The position numbers were made by a program, and so were the translations under genes. From assembly GCF_036997615.1 (NCBI RefSeq), contig NZ_JAWLQA010000010.1: a stretch of 64,000 nt of DNA, one strand, 5' to 3'. This stretch comes from Brachyspira sp949287565 (GTDB lineage: Bacteria; Spirochaetota; Brachyspiria; Brachyspirales; Brachyspiraceae). Of the stretch, positions 25,641-34,755 are shown one piece after another (the stretch's first letter is position 1; each line of letters begins with the position of its first letter). The notes under the pieces were generated by a model. That model ran no database searches. It saw only the letters and a program-made list of their open reading frames with translations, and was not told the DNA's origin.

Positions 25641-26801
25641 ATGAATTTTAATTTTTATATGCCTAGTAAAGTAATATTTGGATGCGGTTCATTAGAAAAA
25701 CTTCATAAACAAAAATTACCAGGTAAAAAAGCATTAATAGTTACAGGCGGTACATCTGTAAAAAAATACGGATATTTAAAAAGATTGGAAGAACAATTGG
25801 ATAAAGCAAATATAAATTATTGTTTATTTGATAAAATACTTCCAAATCCTATTAAAGATCATGTAATGGAAGGTGCTGCTTTAGCAAAAAAAGAAAACTG
25901 TGATTTTGTTATAGGAATAGGCGGCGGAAGCAGTATGGACTCATCAAAATCTATTGCTATAATGGCTACAAATGAAGGCGATTATTGGGATTATATATTC
26001 GGCGGTACAGGTAAAGGAAAACCTATACCAAATGATCCTTTACCAATAGTTGCAATAACTACAACGGCAGGTACAGGAACAGAAGCAGATCCTTGGACTG
26101 TTATAACTAATGGAAATGAGAAAATAGGTTTCGGATATGAAAAAACTTACCCTTATCTTTCTATAGTAGATCCTGAACTTATGAAAACAGTTCCACCAAA
26201 ACTTACAGCTTATCAAGGTTTCGATGCCCTATTCCACAGTACTGAAGGTTATATAAATAAAATTGCTAGTGAGATGAGCGACTTATTCGCTTTAAAGGCT
26301 ATAGAGCTTATAGGCAAAAGTTTAGCTGATGCTGTTAAAGATGGAAACAATATGGAAGCCAGAGAGAACGTTGCTATGGCTAATACTTTATCAGGTATAG
26401 TAGAAAGTACTTCAAGCTGCACTTCTGAACATTCTATGGAGCATGCTATGAGTGCTTATTATCCTAAACTTGAACATGGTGCAGGACTTATTATTATCAG
26501 TAAAGAATATTATACAGTTATTGCTAATTCTCATGACTGCGATGAAAAAATGATAAATATGGCTAAGGCTTTGGGTAAAAAAGATGCTAATAAAGCTATG
26601 GATTTTGTTGATGCATTAGTAGAACTTCAAAAAGCATGCGGTGTTGATAATTTGAAGCTTTCAGATTATGGAATGAAAAAAGAGGATTTACCTGCTATAG
26701 CTAAAAATGCTAAATTTGCTATGGGCGGATTATTTGAATGCGATCCTCATAATTTTACAGATGAAGAAGTTTTAAGCGTATTAGAAAAATCTTATAGATA
26801 A
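25641..26801 (+). CDS. iron-containing alcohol dehydrogenase (butanol dehydrogenase-like)
   Basis: A 386-residue type III alcohol dehydrogenase. The NAD(P)-binding part shows GIGGGSSMDSSKSIA (about residues 92-106) and TTAGTGTEA. The metal ligands appear as Asp and His in GFDALFHSTEG (about 194-199), then His residues in SEHSMEHAMSAYYP and LEHGAG. The family reduces aldehydes to alcohols at the end of fermentation and is cytoplasmic. Own strong promoter and a terminator: monocistronic. Confidence 0.9.
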   Translation: MNFNFYMPSKVIFGCGSLEKLHKQKLPGKKALIVTGGTSVKKYGYLKRLEEQLDKANINYCLFDKILPNPIKDHVMEGAALAKKENCDFVIGIGGGSSMDSSKSIAIMATNEGDYWDYIFGGTGKGKPIPNDPLPIVAITTTAGTGTEADPWTVITNGNEKIGFGYEKTYPYLSIVDPELMKTVPPKLTAYQGFDALFHSTEGYINKIASEMSDLFALKAIELIGKSLADAVKDGNNMEARENVAMANTLSGIVESTSSCTSEHSMEHAMSAYYPKLEHGAGLIIISKEYYTVIANSHDCDEKMINMAKALGKKDANKAMDFVDALVELQKACGVDNLKLSDYGMKKEDLPAIAKNAKFAMGGLFECDPHNFTDEEVLSVLEKSYR

Positions 26802-26827
26802 TTTAATATTTTAATTTTTGTAAAAAT

Positions 26828-26865
26828 AAAAGCTATAGTATATTTTACTATAGCTTTTATTTTTG
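26828..26865 (+). terminator. terminator of the alcohol dehydrogenase gene
   Basis: Thirteen-base perfect inverted repeat AAAAGCTATAGTA / TACTATAGCTTTT followed by ATTTTTG. Confidence 0.85.
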
Positions 26866-27063
26866 CAGTTTTTACTTACTCGTTTATAATTAATTTTAAC
26901 TTACATATTGTTTATTATTAATTTTTGATAAAATAAATTGTATTTTTAAAAAAAATTGTTAAATTTAGCAATTTATTTATCAAAAATTATAATTATTTGT
27001 TACTATATATAATAACATTTATTTTATTGTAAATAAATTTTTATTTTGGAGAATAATGATTTT

Positions 27064-28085
27064 ATGAAGAAAATAAACAGTTTAGCATTTAGAATGCCTT
27101 TCGTTATATGTGTTATGGTTGTGGTTATAATAATAGCAATGCTTATATCCTCCATAAAAATAGGAAGTAAGGGAATAAGCGACAGCAAACTTGGGGGATT
27201 CAATAGCACCATAGCAGGATATGCTTCTGTTTTAGATACTTGGTTTGGACTTGAAAGCTCATTAGTAAATACTTATGCTGTAACACCTGTAGTCATTAGA
27301 TATTTAGAAGGTTATCCGGATACTTCATTAGAATTATTATTAAATACAATAAAGAATTTCAAAAATAATAATCTTTATATAATCAATATCGGATTAGCTG
27401 ATATGAACGGAAATATAATTGCTGATTCAGCATCATCTGCTCTTGTAGGAAGGAATCTAAAAGATTATATTCCAAATGCCTGGTCTCAAGAATCTGCTAA
27501 TAAAGAAGAAATTATATTTGCTGATACTTTGATGCAGTCTGAAGTTACAGGTAAATGGGCTATGCCTGCTATAAAACTTGTTAAAGATAGTAATAATCAA
27601 AATGCAGGATATATATATGTTCTTTTTGATTGGTCAATACTTCATCAAACACATTTTTCTAATATAGATTTAGGAACTACAGGCGGACTCTTCATAACCA
27701 GTGAAAACCTTTACAATATAATGGATTCAAAATATGAAAATATAGCTAATATAAAAATTAATCCTATATATAAACAGCTGCCAGAATAATGCAGGATATT
27801 AGTGCTACTGCTATGGAACAGCAGACAGGTGTAGATCAGGTTAATAGAGCTGTTGCTGAAATGGATACTGTAACTCAGCATAATGCTTCTTTGGTGCAGG
27901 AAAGTGCAAATACTTCTGAATCACTTCTTGCTCAGGCTCATGTTCTTAAAGATACTGTAAGTTTCTTTAAATTGAGTGCTGATGACTTAAAAAGAGATAA
28001 TACAGCAAAAGTAAAAAAAGAAGTTAAAAAAGAATTTAATGAAGTTAAAGAAAAAAATTTATTTCGATTTCAAATTATTCATTGA
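27064..28085 (+). pseudogene. methyl-accepting chemotaxis protein with internal deletion
   Basis: The first frame (ATG 27064 to stop 27789) encodes a cytoplasmic tip, a membrane helix (FVICVMVVVIIIAMLISS) and a dCACHE-like sensor domain. The second (27789-28085) encodes only the very end of a chemoreceptor signalling domain (AMEQQTGVDQVNRAVAEMD, then SESLLAQAHVLKDTV). The second membrane helix, HAMP domain and most of the signalling hairpin are missing. The two frames meet at one point, INPIYKQLPE then stop, then MQDISATAMEQQ, so a deletion of several hundred bases out of frame explains the locus. Start: ATG at 27064 with GGAG 12 bases upstream. Not a functional receptor. Confidence 0.85.
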
Positions 28086-28139
28086 AATTAAATCTTAGTT
28101 AAACGTGCGTTGAATAAATTTTAAACCTAATAAAATCTA

Positions 28140-28458
28140 GGGTGGGTATTAACATTTCTAATTCAGCATCAAAACAAATTAAAGTTATAATTTCAAAGTT
28201 AAGCAGAAAAAACAAAAGGGCGGGGTATGTAAATTAAGTTTTAAAATTTAATTACACTCGCCCACCCTTTAGAGTCTTTAATTTATTTTGTTATTTTTAA
28301 TTTCAATTTCTTTATTGCTTCATTAGAAATTATAGCGCCCACCCAAGTTTTATTTAAATTTATAGTTTACATACCGCACGATAAACAATATTTAAAATAT
28401 ATGTTTATTGAGAATTCTAATTTAAATAATAAATAAAAATCTATTCAGCGTGCGTTAA
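28140..28458. repeat. composite R4 + R3 repeat, full-length copy
   Basis: R4 part: AGGGTGGGTATT near 28140, then AAAGGGCGGGGTATGTAA (about 28216) and its inverted partner TCGCCCACCCTTTA (about 28260), then GCGCCCACCCAAG (about 28336). R3 part: ACCGCACG at 28373 to CGTGCGTTAA at 28449-28458. The same order is seen at 45306-45509 and 50620-50947. It fills the 460-base gap before the tail module. Confidence 0.75.
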
Positions 28459-28545
28459 AGAAAATTTTTTAAATTATAGAATTAATAATGCTTATAATTC
28501 CTTATATTTTTTACTATTAGTATAAATATATGAGGAGTTTTTATT

Positions 28546-29340
28546 ATGGCTTTTGATTTTAAACTGATAGTAAGAGATAAATATTCAGAAGAGATTTTTG
28601 ATATTATAAATACAGTAGAAAGTATAAAGTCTGATGATATAAAAACTGATTATAAAGTAACTGACGGAAGCAGATCATACTCTATAAAAACAGGTATAGG
28701 AAATATCGCAAGCGGAAGATCTTTTAATATAGGCATTCCTATTTATGAATATAAAAATGAATTAGGTTCTTGGGTAAGAATAGAAGAACAATATGCTAAA
28801 TATACAAGCATGATTTTGTCTAGTAATGTTAAAAGATATTTTATAAGAACTATATTTGAAGATGAAATTTATGAAGCAGAATATATTATAAAATCTGTAG
28901 GAGGATATAATATAAAATATATAAATAATTTGGGTGTAATAGATATTTCACTTGAAGCATTGGATAAAGTTTTTTTAAGACAAAAAGAAGAAGAATATGA
29001 ATTACCTATTACAGAAGAAAATAAACAGGATATAAATTATAAATCATTAAGTTTAGTTCCTGTGCCTGTTAATTTCAATTTGGAGTTTATAGTTGTAGGC
29101 GGAGCATTGGAATTCTTATTTGCTAATAGACAGAACTTTGGAATACAGTTTAATGCAGAGCTAAGAAACGGAGTTTATAATATTGATTTTGACGGTGAGA
29201 AATTAAATGTAAATGGAGTGGCTTATAATTATAAAGGACTTCAGCCTGAATTAAATGTTGGTAATAATATATTTTATTTAGAAAGCAATCAAACTTGTGT
29301 TAAGGCTTCTATAAGCTATAAAAGAGGAATATTAATATAA
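28546..29340 (+). CDS. phage distal-tail-like protein
   Basis: A 264-residue beta-rich protein with no signal or membrane segment, first gene of a plus-strand tail trio. Position before a hub-like gene and the KYTSMILSSNVKRYFIRTIF beta pattern fit a distal tail or tail-tip adaptor. VSH-1 has tail proteins of this size (28-30 kDa), but the match is inferred from context. GAGG ribosome binding site; 13 bases separate it from the next gene. Confidence 0.6.
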   Translation: MAFDFKLIVRDKYSEEIFDIINTVESIKSDDIKTDYKVTDGSRSYSIKTGIGNIASGRSFNIGIPIYEYKNELGSWVRIEEQYAKYTSMILSSNVKRYFIRTIFEDEIYEAEYIIKSVGGYNIKYINNLGVIDISLEALDKVFLRQKEEEYELPITEENKQDINYKSLSLVPVPVNFNLEFIVVGGALEFLFANRQNFGIQFNAELRNGVYNIDFDGEKLNVNGVAYNYKGLQPELNVGNNIFYLESNQTCVKASISYKRGILI

Positions 29341-29353
29341 AAGGAATTTCTGT

Positions 29354-30946
29354 ATGATGAAAAAAATGCCTTATCATTTTTTGAGAAATAAAATATATAA
29401 ACTTCCTCCAGCTCCTTATATTAATTTTGAAGAGTTCGGTACTTATATAAAAATTAATGGAAACATATATTCAGAAAATGCCTATAATACTTATTCAAGT
29501 TATGAGTTTAAAGTTAATAAAAGAGGAGGCGATGTAAGTAAAGTAAGTTTTAGTACGCCTCTTAATTATTTTAATATAAATGATAAAGTTGAATATTATT
29601 TGAACGGTAAAAAAAGATTTGCAGGATATGTAGAAAGTATAGATAATGCCGGACTTAATTTAAACATCATTCCAATATGGGGAAAACTTCTTCATCAATA
29701 TATACAGGGAGATTTAATATTAGAAGCAACAAAAGGAACATTGGATATAGTTTTATCTTTAAGAGAAAAAATTGAAGAGATGAATATAATATTCGATGAA
29801 AAAAATATCACTCTTAATAATGATAAACAAATAACAATGTCATTCAGCGGAAAAAATATTTCTGATATACTTGATGAGGTAGAAGAAAATTTATCTGATA
29901 CTTGGTGCTGGGGAGTAGATTTTGAAGGATATTTTTATTTTAAAGAGTTCTCTGATATACCAAATAAAAAATTGAATTGGCATAATAATGATTTTTCAGA
30001 CAGCGAATATGAAGAGGATTCTGCTGATTTAGTAAGCCGTTATATTGTTAAGATGAAAGATACTATTACAGATGATGAAGGCAATGAAGAAGAAGTATAC
30101 AGGACTCTTCCAAAAATAGTTGGTGCCGATAAACTATATCCTCAAATACCATTAGAAAAAGAGATTGGTATAAAAACTGATATATTTGAAATAGAATATA
30201 AATTAGAAAATTATGATTTAGCTTATAAGTATGCTTATCAATTTTTAACTAATCAGACAAAAAAAGAAATAGTTAAAATAAAAACTATTAACAGAAAAAA
30301 TTATGATTTAAATATTAATGAATGTATAGAATGCATATTAAAGCCTACTAATAGCTTTTATCAAATTATAGATTTTAATGATTTCACAGAAACAGAAAGC
30401 AGATTAAATAAAGTTTATTCATCGGATATAATAGACATTGATGCAGGTATAGAATATAGAAAATATCCTAATTATAAACAGCAGCAGTCAGTTATGCTTA
30501 CAGATATAGACAAATACTATAAACAAATTTGCAATCAAAGTTATAACATTACAAAGATAGTTATATTCTTTTCTGATGGTATTCAAGATGAAGAAAAAAA
30601 TAAAAATGTTTCAGCAGTATTTCAAATCGAAGACAAAGAACATTTTCAAAGAAAGTATTTTACTAATGGCTTCGGTGTATTCGATGTTAGAGGTTATGAT
30701 AAAAGAAATATTATAATAACTTCAGAAAGAGGAAATATTTTATATGATAAATTCATTTGCTTTTTTGATATTGGTTCAAGGGTTGTTGATATGAATGTAC
30801 GTACTATAGATTATAAATTTGAAAAGAATGCTCTTAATATAGATTTGGAACTTGCAAAGATGAATATCAATCTTACTAATTATTTATATAATCAGGAAGA
30901 GCGAAGAAAAAATCTTGAAAGAATATTAAACAGCAGTGGTTTTTAA
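29354..30946 (+). CDS. phage baseplate hub / tail protein-like
   Basis: A 530-residue protein. Residues about 30-210 have a hub-like pattern: SYEFKVNKRGGDVSKVSF, NINDKVEYYLNGKKRFAGY, then DTWCWGVDFEGYFYFKE, as in gp27/gp44-type baseplate hub proteins that bind the tail tube. The rest is mixed alpha/beta. The first codons are ATG ATG; either could start. It is in the same operon as the preceding gene and followed after 46 bases by the tape-measure-like gene. Confidence 0.6.
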   Translation: MMKKMPYHFLRNKIYKLPPAPYINFEEFGTYIKINGNIYSENAYNTYSSYEFKVNKRGGDVSKVSFSTPLNYFNINDKVEYYLNGKKRFAGYVESIDNAGLNLNIIPIWGKLLHQYIQGDLILEATKGTLDIVLSLREKIEEMNIIFDEKNITLNNDKQITMSFSGKNISDILDEVEENLSDTWCWGVDFEGYFYFKEFSDIPNKKLNWHNNDFSDSEYEEDSADLVSRYIVKMKDTITDDEGNEEEVYRTLPKIVGADKLYPQIPLEKEIGIKTDIFEIEYKLENYDLAYKYAYQFLTNQTKKEIVKIKTINRKNYDLNINECIECILKPTNSFYQIIDFNDFTETESRLNKVYSSDIIDIDAGIEYRKYPNYKQQQSVMLTDIDKYYKQICNQSYNITKIVIFFSDGIQDEEKNKNVSAVFQIEDKEHFQRKYFTNGFGVFDVRGYDKRNIIITSERGNILYDKFICFFDIGSRVVDMNVRTIDYKFEKNALNIDLELAKMNINLTNYLYNQEERRKNLERILNSSGF

Positions 30947-30992
30947 TTATAGTTAGTTATAGGCAGTTAATTAAAAGAAGAGGTTTATAAAT

Positions 30993-32156
30993 ATGAATAA
31001 TAATCTAAACAAAAATATTTCTGATACCAATAAAGAATTACAAAATATAGAAAACAGTATAAAAAAAATAAATTCATCATTCGAATCTTCTTTGTTTTTT
31101 AATGATTCAGCAAATAAATTTAATGACTTTACAATCTCAGCAGAAGGAGCAAATAAAGCAATAGATAATACATTATCATCTATAAACTCTCTAGATGAAA
31201 GCATTAAAAGTATTAATATAAAAAATTTTACTGACGGCATAAAAGATTCTATTTCAAGCGTATCAAGTATATATAAAGATTTAAGTGCAAGTTTTTCTGA
31301 CTTTTTTCATTATGATTTGACTTCATATGATAATGCAATCGAAGAAGCTAAAAATAAACTTCAAGAGTTTGATGATTATCAAAGAGAATTAAAAGAAAAT
31401 AAAAAATTAGAAGATGATGAAGATTATGAAAACTATTTAGCAAGGCTCGATGAGGAATTAGAATTAGCCATTGAAAATAAAGATGCTATGAGTGCCGAAG
31501 CTATAAGAATAAAAAAAGAAGAGTTAAAGAAAAAACAGGATAAAGAAAAAGAGGATTTACAAAAAGAAAAAGAAATAAAAACACAAAGAGAATTATTAGA
31601 AAAAGAATTAGCACAAGCAGAGTACAATAAATCCTATGCCGAGTGGGATAATAATGTAAAACTTGCCGAGATGGAAAAATCTAAAGCAATAGCGGATGCA
31701 GTTTTAATACCTTCACTTGCTATAGCTCAATCAGCTTTGGGAGTTGCTGCTTCATTTGCACAAGGAGGTCCTGCAGGATTTGCAGCGGGGCTTATAATAT
31801 CAGCAACTGCAATATCATCAGCAATTTCTGCCGCTTCAGGTATAATGTCATCAGCAAATGCATTAGATGCAATAAAATCTAATCCTCCTCAAGCTCCGCA
31901 ATTTGCATTCGGTACAACAGGATACACTATTCCAGATGGAGGCTCTGCTATAGTTGGTGAAATGGGTGCTGAACTTATAAGCAATAAATCAGGAAGAATA
32001 ACCGTTCAAAGTAATGCTCAACTTCAGGAACAAAATTTTTCTAAAGGCGATATTTGGAATGTTACTATAAATGTAGAACAGGCTTTAAATCCTGATGAAG
32101 TTTATAGGCTTATGAATAGCTACAAAGCAAGAAACAGTCAAATGTATTCAAGATAA
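30993..32156 (+). CDS. tape-measure-like tail protein
   Basis: A 387-residue protein with three regions. About 1-110 is helical and Ser/Asn-rich. About 110-235 is a long charged coiled coil (KKKQDKEKEDLQKEKEI). About 235-300 is hydrophobic and glycine/alanine-rich (AQSALGVAASFAQGGPAGFA), typical of tape-measure proteins that insert in membranes. The C-terminus, FAFGTTGYTIPDGGSAIVGE, is the usual end of lambda-type tape-measure proteins. If it sets tail length, 387 residues would mean a short tail, which fits small GTA particles. Confidence 0.65.
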   Translation: MNNNLNKNISDTNKELQNIENSIKKINSSFESSLFFNDSANKFNDFTISAEGANKAIDNTLSSINSLDESIKSINIKNFTDGIKDSISSVSSIYKDLSASFSDFFHYDLTSYDNAIEEAKNKLQEFDDYQRELKENKKLEDDEDYENYLARLDEELELAIENKDAMSAEAIRIKKEELKKKQDKEKEDLQKEKEIKTQRELLEKELAQAEYNKSYAEWDNNVKLAEMEKSKAIADAVLIPSLAIAQSALGVAASFAQGGPAGFAAGLIISATAISSAISAASGIMSSANALDAIKSNPPQAPQFAFGTTGYTIPDGGSAIVGEMGAELISNKSGRITVQSNAQLQEQNFSKGDIWNVTINVEQALNPDEVYRLMNSYKARNSQMYSR

Positions 32157-32176
32157 TTTTTATTAAATTAATTATA

Positions 32177-33223
32177 TCAAAAATAATCTTTGACTATATT
32201 TATTAATTGCTCTTTTATAATATCAAAATCAGAGCTTAAATCTAATGTATTAACAGCAAAATATTTATCTTCTATTTTATATTCTTTATTAATATTATCA
32301 TAGCATAAAGGATAAAGTAAAATACCTTTTATAGTTTTAAATTTTTTATTAACATTACTCATATAAGAAAACATTTGATATAAATGCGAACTTCTTATTG
32401 AAATTTTATCATTATTTTTTATTAATATATTTTTATAAAATTTTGTATCTATTATTAAACATTTTTCTTTATTATAAATCATAGTATCAGTTTTCATTAT
32501 AGGTATATATTCATTATTATTTATCTGCCAGTTAATAGATTTATTTTTTACTTTTATATTTTTATTATTTCTAAAATGCATCTTATAAAAGTTTAAAACA
32601 AATTTCTCATAAAGTATATGCATTCTTTTTTCTTCATTAAAATCAATAAAGAAATACTCATCACTATTTTTATTAACTATTAAATGTTTATGTATGAATT
32701 TGCAAATATTAATTATAATTTTGTAATGCATGTTATTTCTATTGTACTTTAATAATTTGAAAGTGCTGTTATTAACATTTATATTTTTTATTTTTATAAA
32801 GTAATGATTTAATCTTATTAGCTTCTCAAGAATATCATTATCTATATTTTTATAATTTATAAGTTTGTTTAAAGTGGATTTTATTATTTGGTTAAAAAGT
32901 ATATCATTAGAGAGAATATTATAACTGCATACTAATTTTTTATAATTGATAGTATTTCTTTTTATAGATTTAGAAAAGTTAATTTTTCCTTTTAATACAG
33001 ATAAATCTTCTTCTAAAGTTATATATCCTTTATAAAAACCTCTTTTAATTAATTTATCTAAAAACATATTGAGAATATAAGCCATAACATTATAAATATT
33101 ATCAAACTTTTCATCTCCGAAAATTTCTTTTTTATTATCTTCATCAATGATATTCCAAATATTCCAAGCATAAGAAAGCATGTAGTATATATTTTTAATA
33201 GGTATTTTTATATTGTTATTCAT
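32177..33223 (-). CDS. mcrC: McrC nuclease subunit of McrBC
   Basis: A 348-residue protein of the McrC family. The N-terminal domain begins IKNIYYMLSYAW, diagnostic for McrC. The C-terminal PD-(D/E)XK site is visible as IPIMKTDTMIYNKEKCLIID followed by TKFYK (Asp, then IDTK). McrC partners the McrB motor and cuts modified DNA. It lies 152 bases downstream of mcrB, the gap being filled by an R2 repeat, which is unusual for a pair normally overlapping or adjacent. Confidence 0.85.
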   Translation of the reverse strand: MNNNIKIPIKNIYYMLSYAWNIWNIIDEDNKKEIFGDEKFDNIYNVMAYILNMFLDKLIKRGFYKGYITLEEDLSVLKGKINFSKSIKRNTINYKKLVCSYNILSNDILFNQIIKSTLNKLINYKNIDNDILEKLIRLNHYFIKIKNINVNNSTFKLLKYNRNNMHYKIIINICKFIHKHLIVNKNSDEYFFIDFNEEKRMHILYEKFVLNFYKMHFRNNKNIKVKNKSINWQINNNEYIPIMKTDTMIYNKEKCLIIDTKFYKNILIKNNDKISIRSSHLYQMFSYMSNVNKKFKTIKGILLYPLCYDNINKEYKIEDKYFAVNTLDLSSDFDIIKEQLINIVKDYF

Positions 33224-33246
33224 TTATCAAAAAGTAATTTTTTATT

Positions 33247-33360
33247 TGCAGGGCTTTGCCCCGCACCCCACTTCTTTTGCGACTGTAGGGAGTGCCTGTG
33301 GTATTGCCACATACGAAGTACGCCTGCGGCGAGAAGCAAAAAGGCTATATTTTAGCTTAA
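33247..33360. repeat. R2 repeat inserted between mcrB and mcrC
   Basis: TGCAGGGCTTTGCCCCGCACCCCACTTCTTTTGC followed by short palindromic modules (CTGTGGTATTGCCACA, GTACGCCTGCGGCG) and AGAAGCAAAAAGGCTATATTTTA when read in sections. Same modules as 37485-37580 and the inverse of 25330-25510. Its position splits an operon that is normally compact. Confidence 0.7.
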
Positions 33361-33375
33361 ACTTGATAATTTATA

Positions 33376-34682
33376 TTAATATATCTCCAATAACCTCTTT
33401 ATTTCCTTTTCTGCTTTCTCATCATTATCAAACCAGTACTCTCTTAATGTAGGAGCGATCTCATATTCTATAATATTTTTGTATTCCTCATCATCTAATT
33501 TATCGCAAAAATAACTATGTCCTATAGTGTAGCCTTTGCCGAGAGTTCTATCTTTTTTTATAATATTATTCAAATCAGTAAATCTTTTAATTATCTTATT
33601 TATAAGATAATCATTTATATTTTGATTTTTTAAATAGTTTTTAAATTTTTCATTTTCAAAAGCAGGCTCAATATCTATAAAACAAAATCTTCTTCGCAAT
33701 GCATAATCAATAACTGCAATACTTCTGTCTGCAGTGTTCATCATACCAATAATATATAAATTATTAGGCACAGTAAAACTTTCATTATTGTAAGAGAGTA
33801 TAATTTCTGCATCTCTGTTGTCTGATTCTATAAGCATTAAAAGTTCACCGAAAATTTTAGAAATGTTTCCGCGGTTAATCTCATCTATTATAAAGAAATA
33901 ATCATTATCCATATCTGATGCAGCTTTCTGACAAAAATCATAAAACACACCGTTTTTTAATTCAAAGTTTTTATCATTAGGTTTGTATCCAATAATAAAA
34001 TCTTCATAAGAATAACTTTCATGAAACTGAACCATTTTTATTTTATCATCATCAGCTTCGCCTATAATCGAATAAGCAAGTTTTTTAGCCATAAAAGTTT
34101 TTCCCACTCCTGGTGAGCCTTGAAAAATAATATTCTTCTTTCTATTTAATAAATTGCAAATAGTATCGTATTTTTCTTTAGATATAAAAACTTCATTAAG
34201 AAAATCATTTTTTGTGTAGGAATTATCCGATTTATCATTAGTTTGTATAATTTCTTCTTCGTCTGTTTTGTCATCTTCAAATAAATCATCAAAAGATATA
34301 TCAAGTTTATTTTTTTCCACTATTTTTTTACATGTATACACTAAATTTTCAGATTTATCTTTATTAAATGGATAATGATATTTTATATATTCTCTTGTTG
34401 AAATTAAAGCTTTTTCTAATTCTTCAATTCCATATTTTGTACCTATTTTTTCAATAATAAATTTTAGTACATTTAATTTAAAACTTCTTTTATATCCTCT
34501 ACCTTCTCTCATACATCTATATATTCCATAAAGAAAATTAAATGAACTATATTTGTATATTCCTTTAACATCTATTTTCAAACATTCATTGATACCTTCT
34601 ATTCTTTTTATTTCTCTTTTATATATTTTTCCATTACATCATATATTAATTCTAACTGTTCATTACTTAATTCTTCTTTCAT
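33376..34682 (-). CDS. mcrB: McrB AAA+ GTPase, frame shifted after codon 22
   Basis: The long frame (34581-33376) has McrB motifs: Walker A GSPGVGKTFMAKK, Walker B FIIDEINRGNISKIFGE, and IGMMNTADRSIAVID with the RRRF arginine finger region. Its only upstream start is a TTG with no ribosome binding site. An ATG at 34682 with GGAG six bases upstream opens MKEELSNEQLELIYDVMEKY and then stops. One additional A in the A-run near 34616-34621 joins it to the McrB frame (KREIKRIEGINECLKIDVKG). The gene is thus probably shifted in an A tract: off-phase, decayed, or a sequence error. The N-terminal recognition domain is short. Confidence 0.8.
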
Positions 34683-34755
34683 TTTTTACTCCGAATAAAT
34701 AATATATATCTTACTATAGTTATTTTATTTTACAATTAAAAATTATAGTACAAAA

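Noticed and set aside
27789..28085. Independent small chemotaxis gene
   Set aside because: It is only the C-terminal end of a receptor, lacks a ribosome binding site and follows the truncated sensor directly.
1..32156. Complete prophage
   Set aside because: No integrase, terminase, replication or lysis gene is seen, and ordinary chromosomal genes separate head from tail genes.
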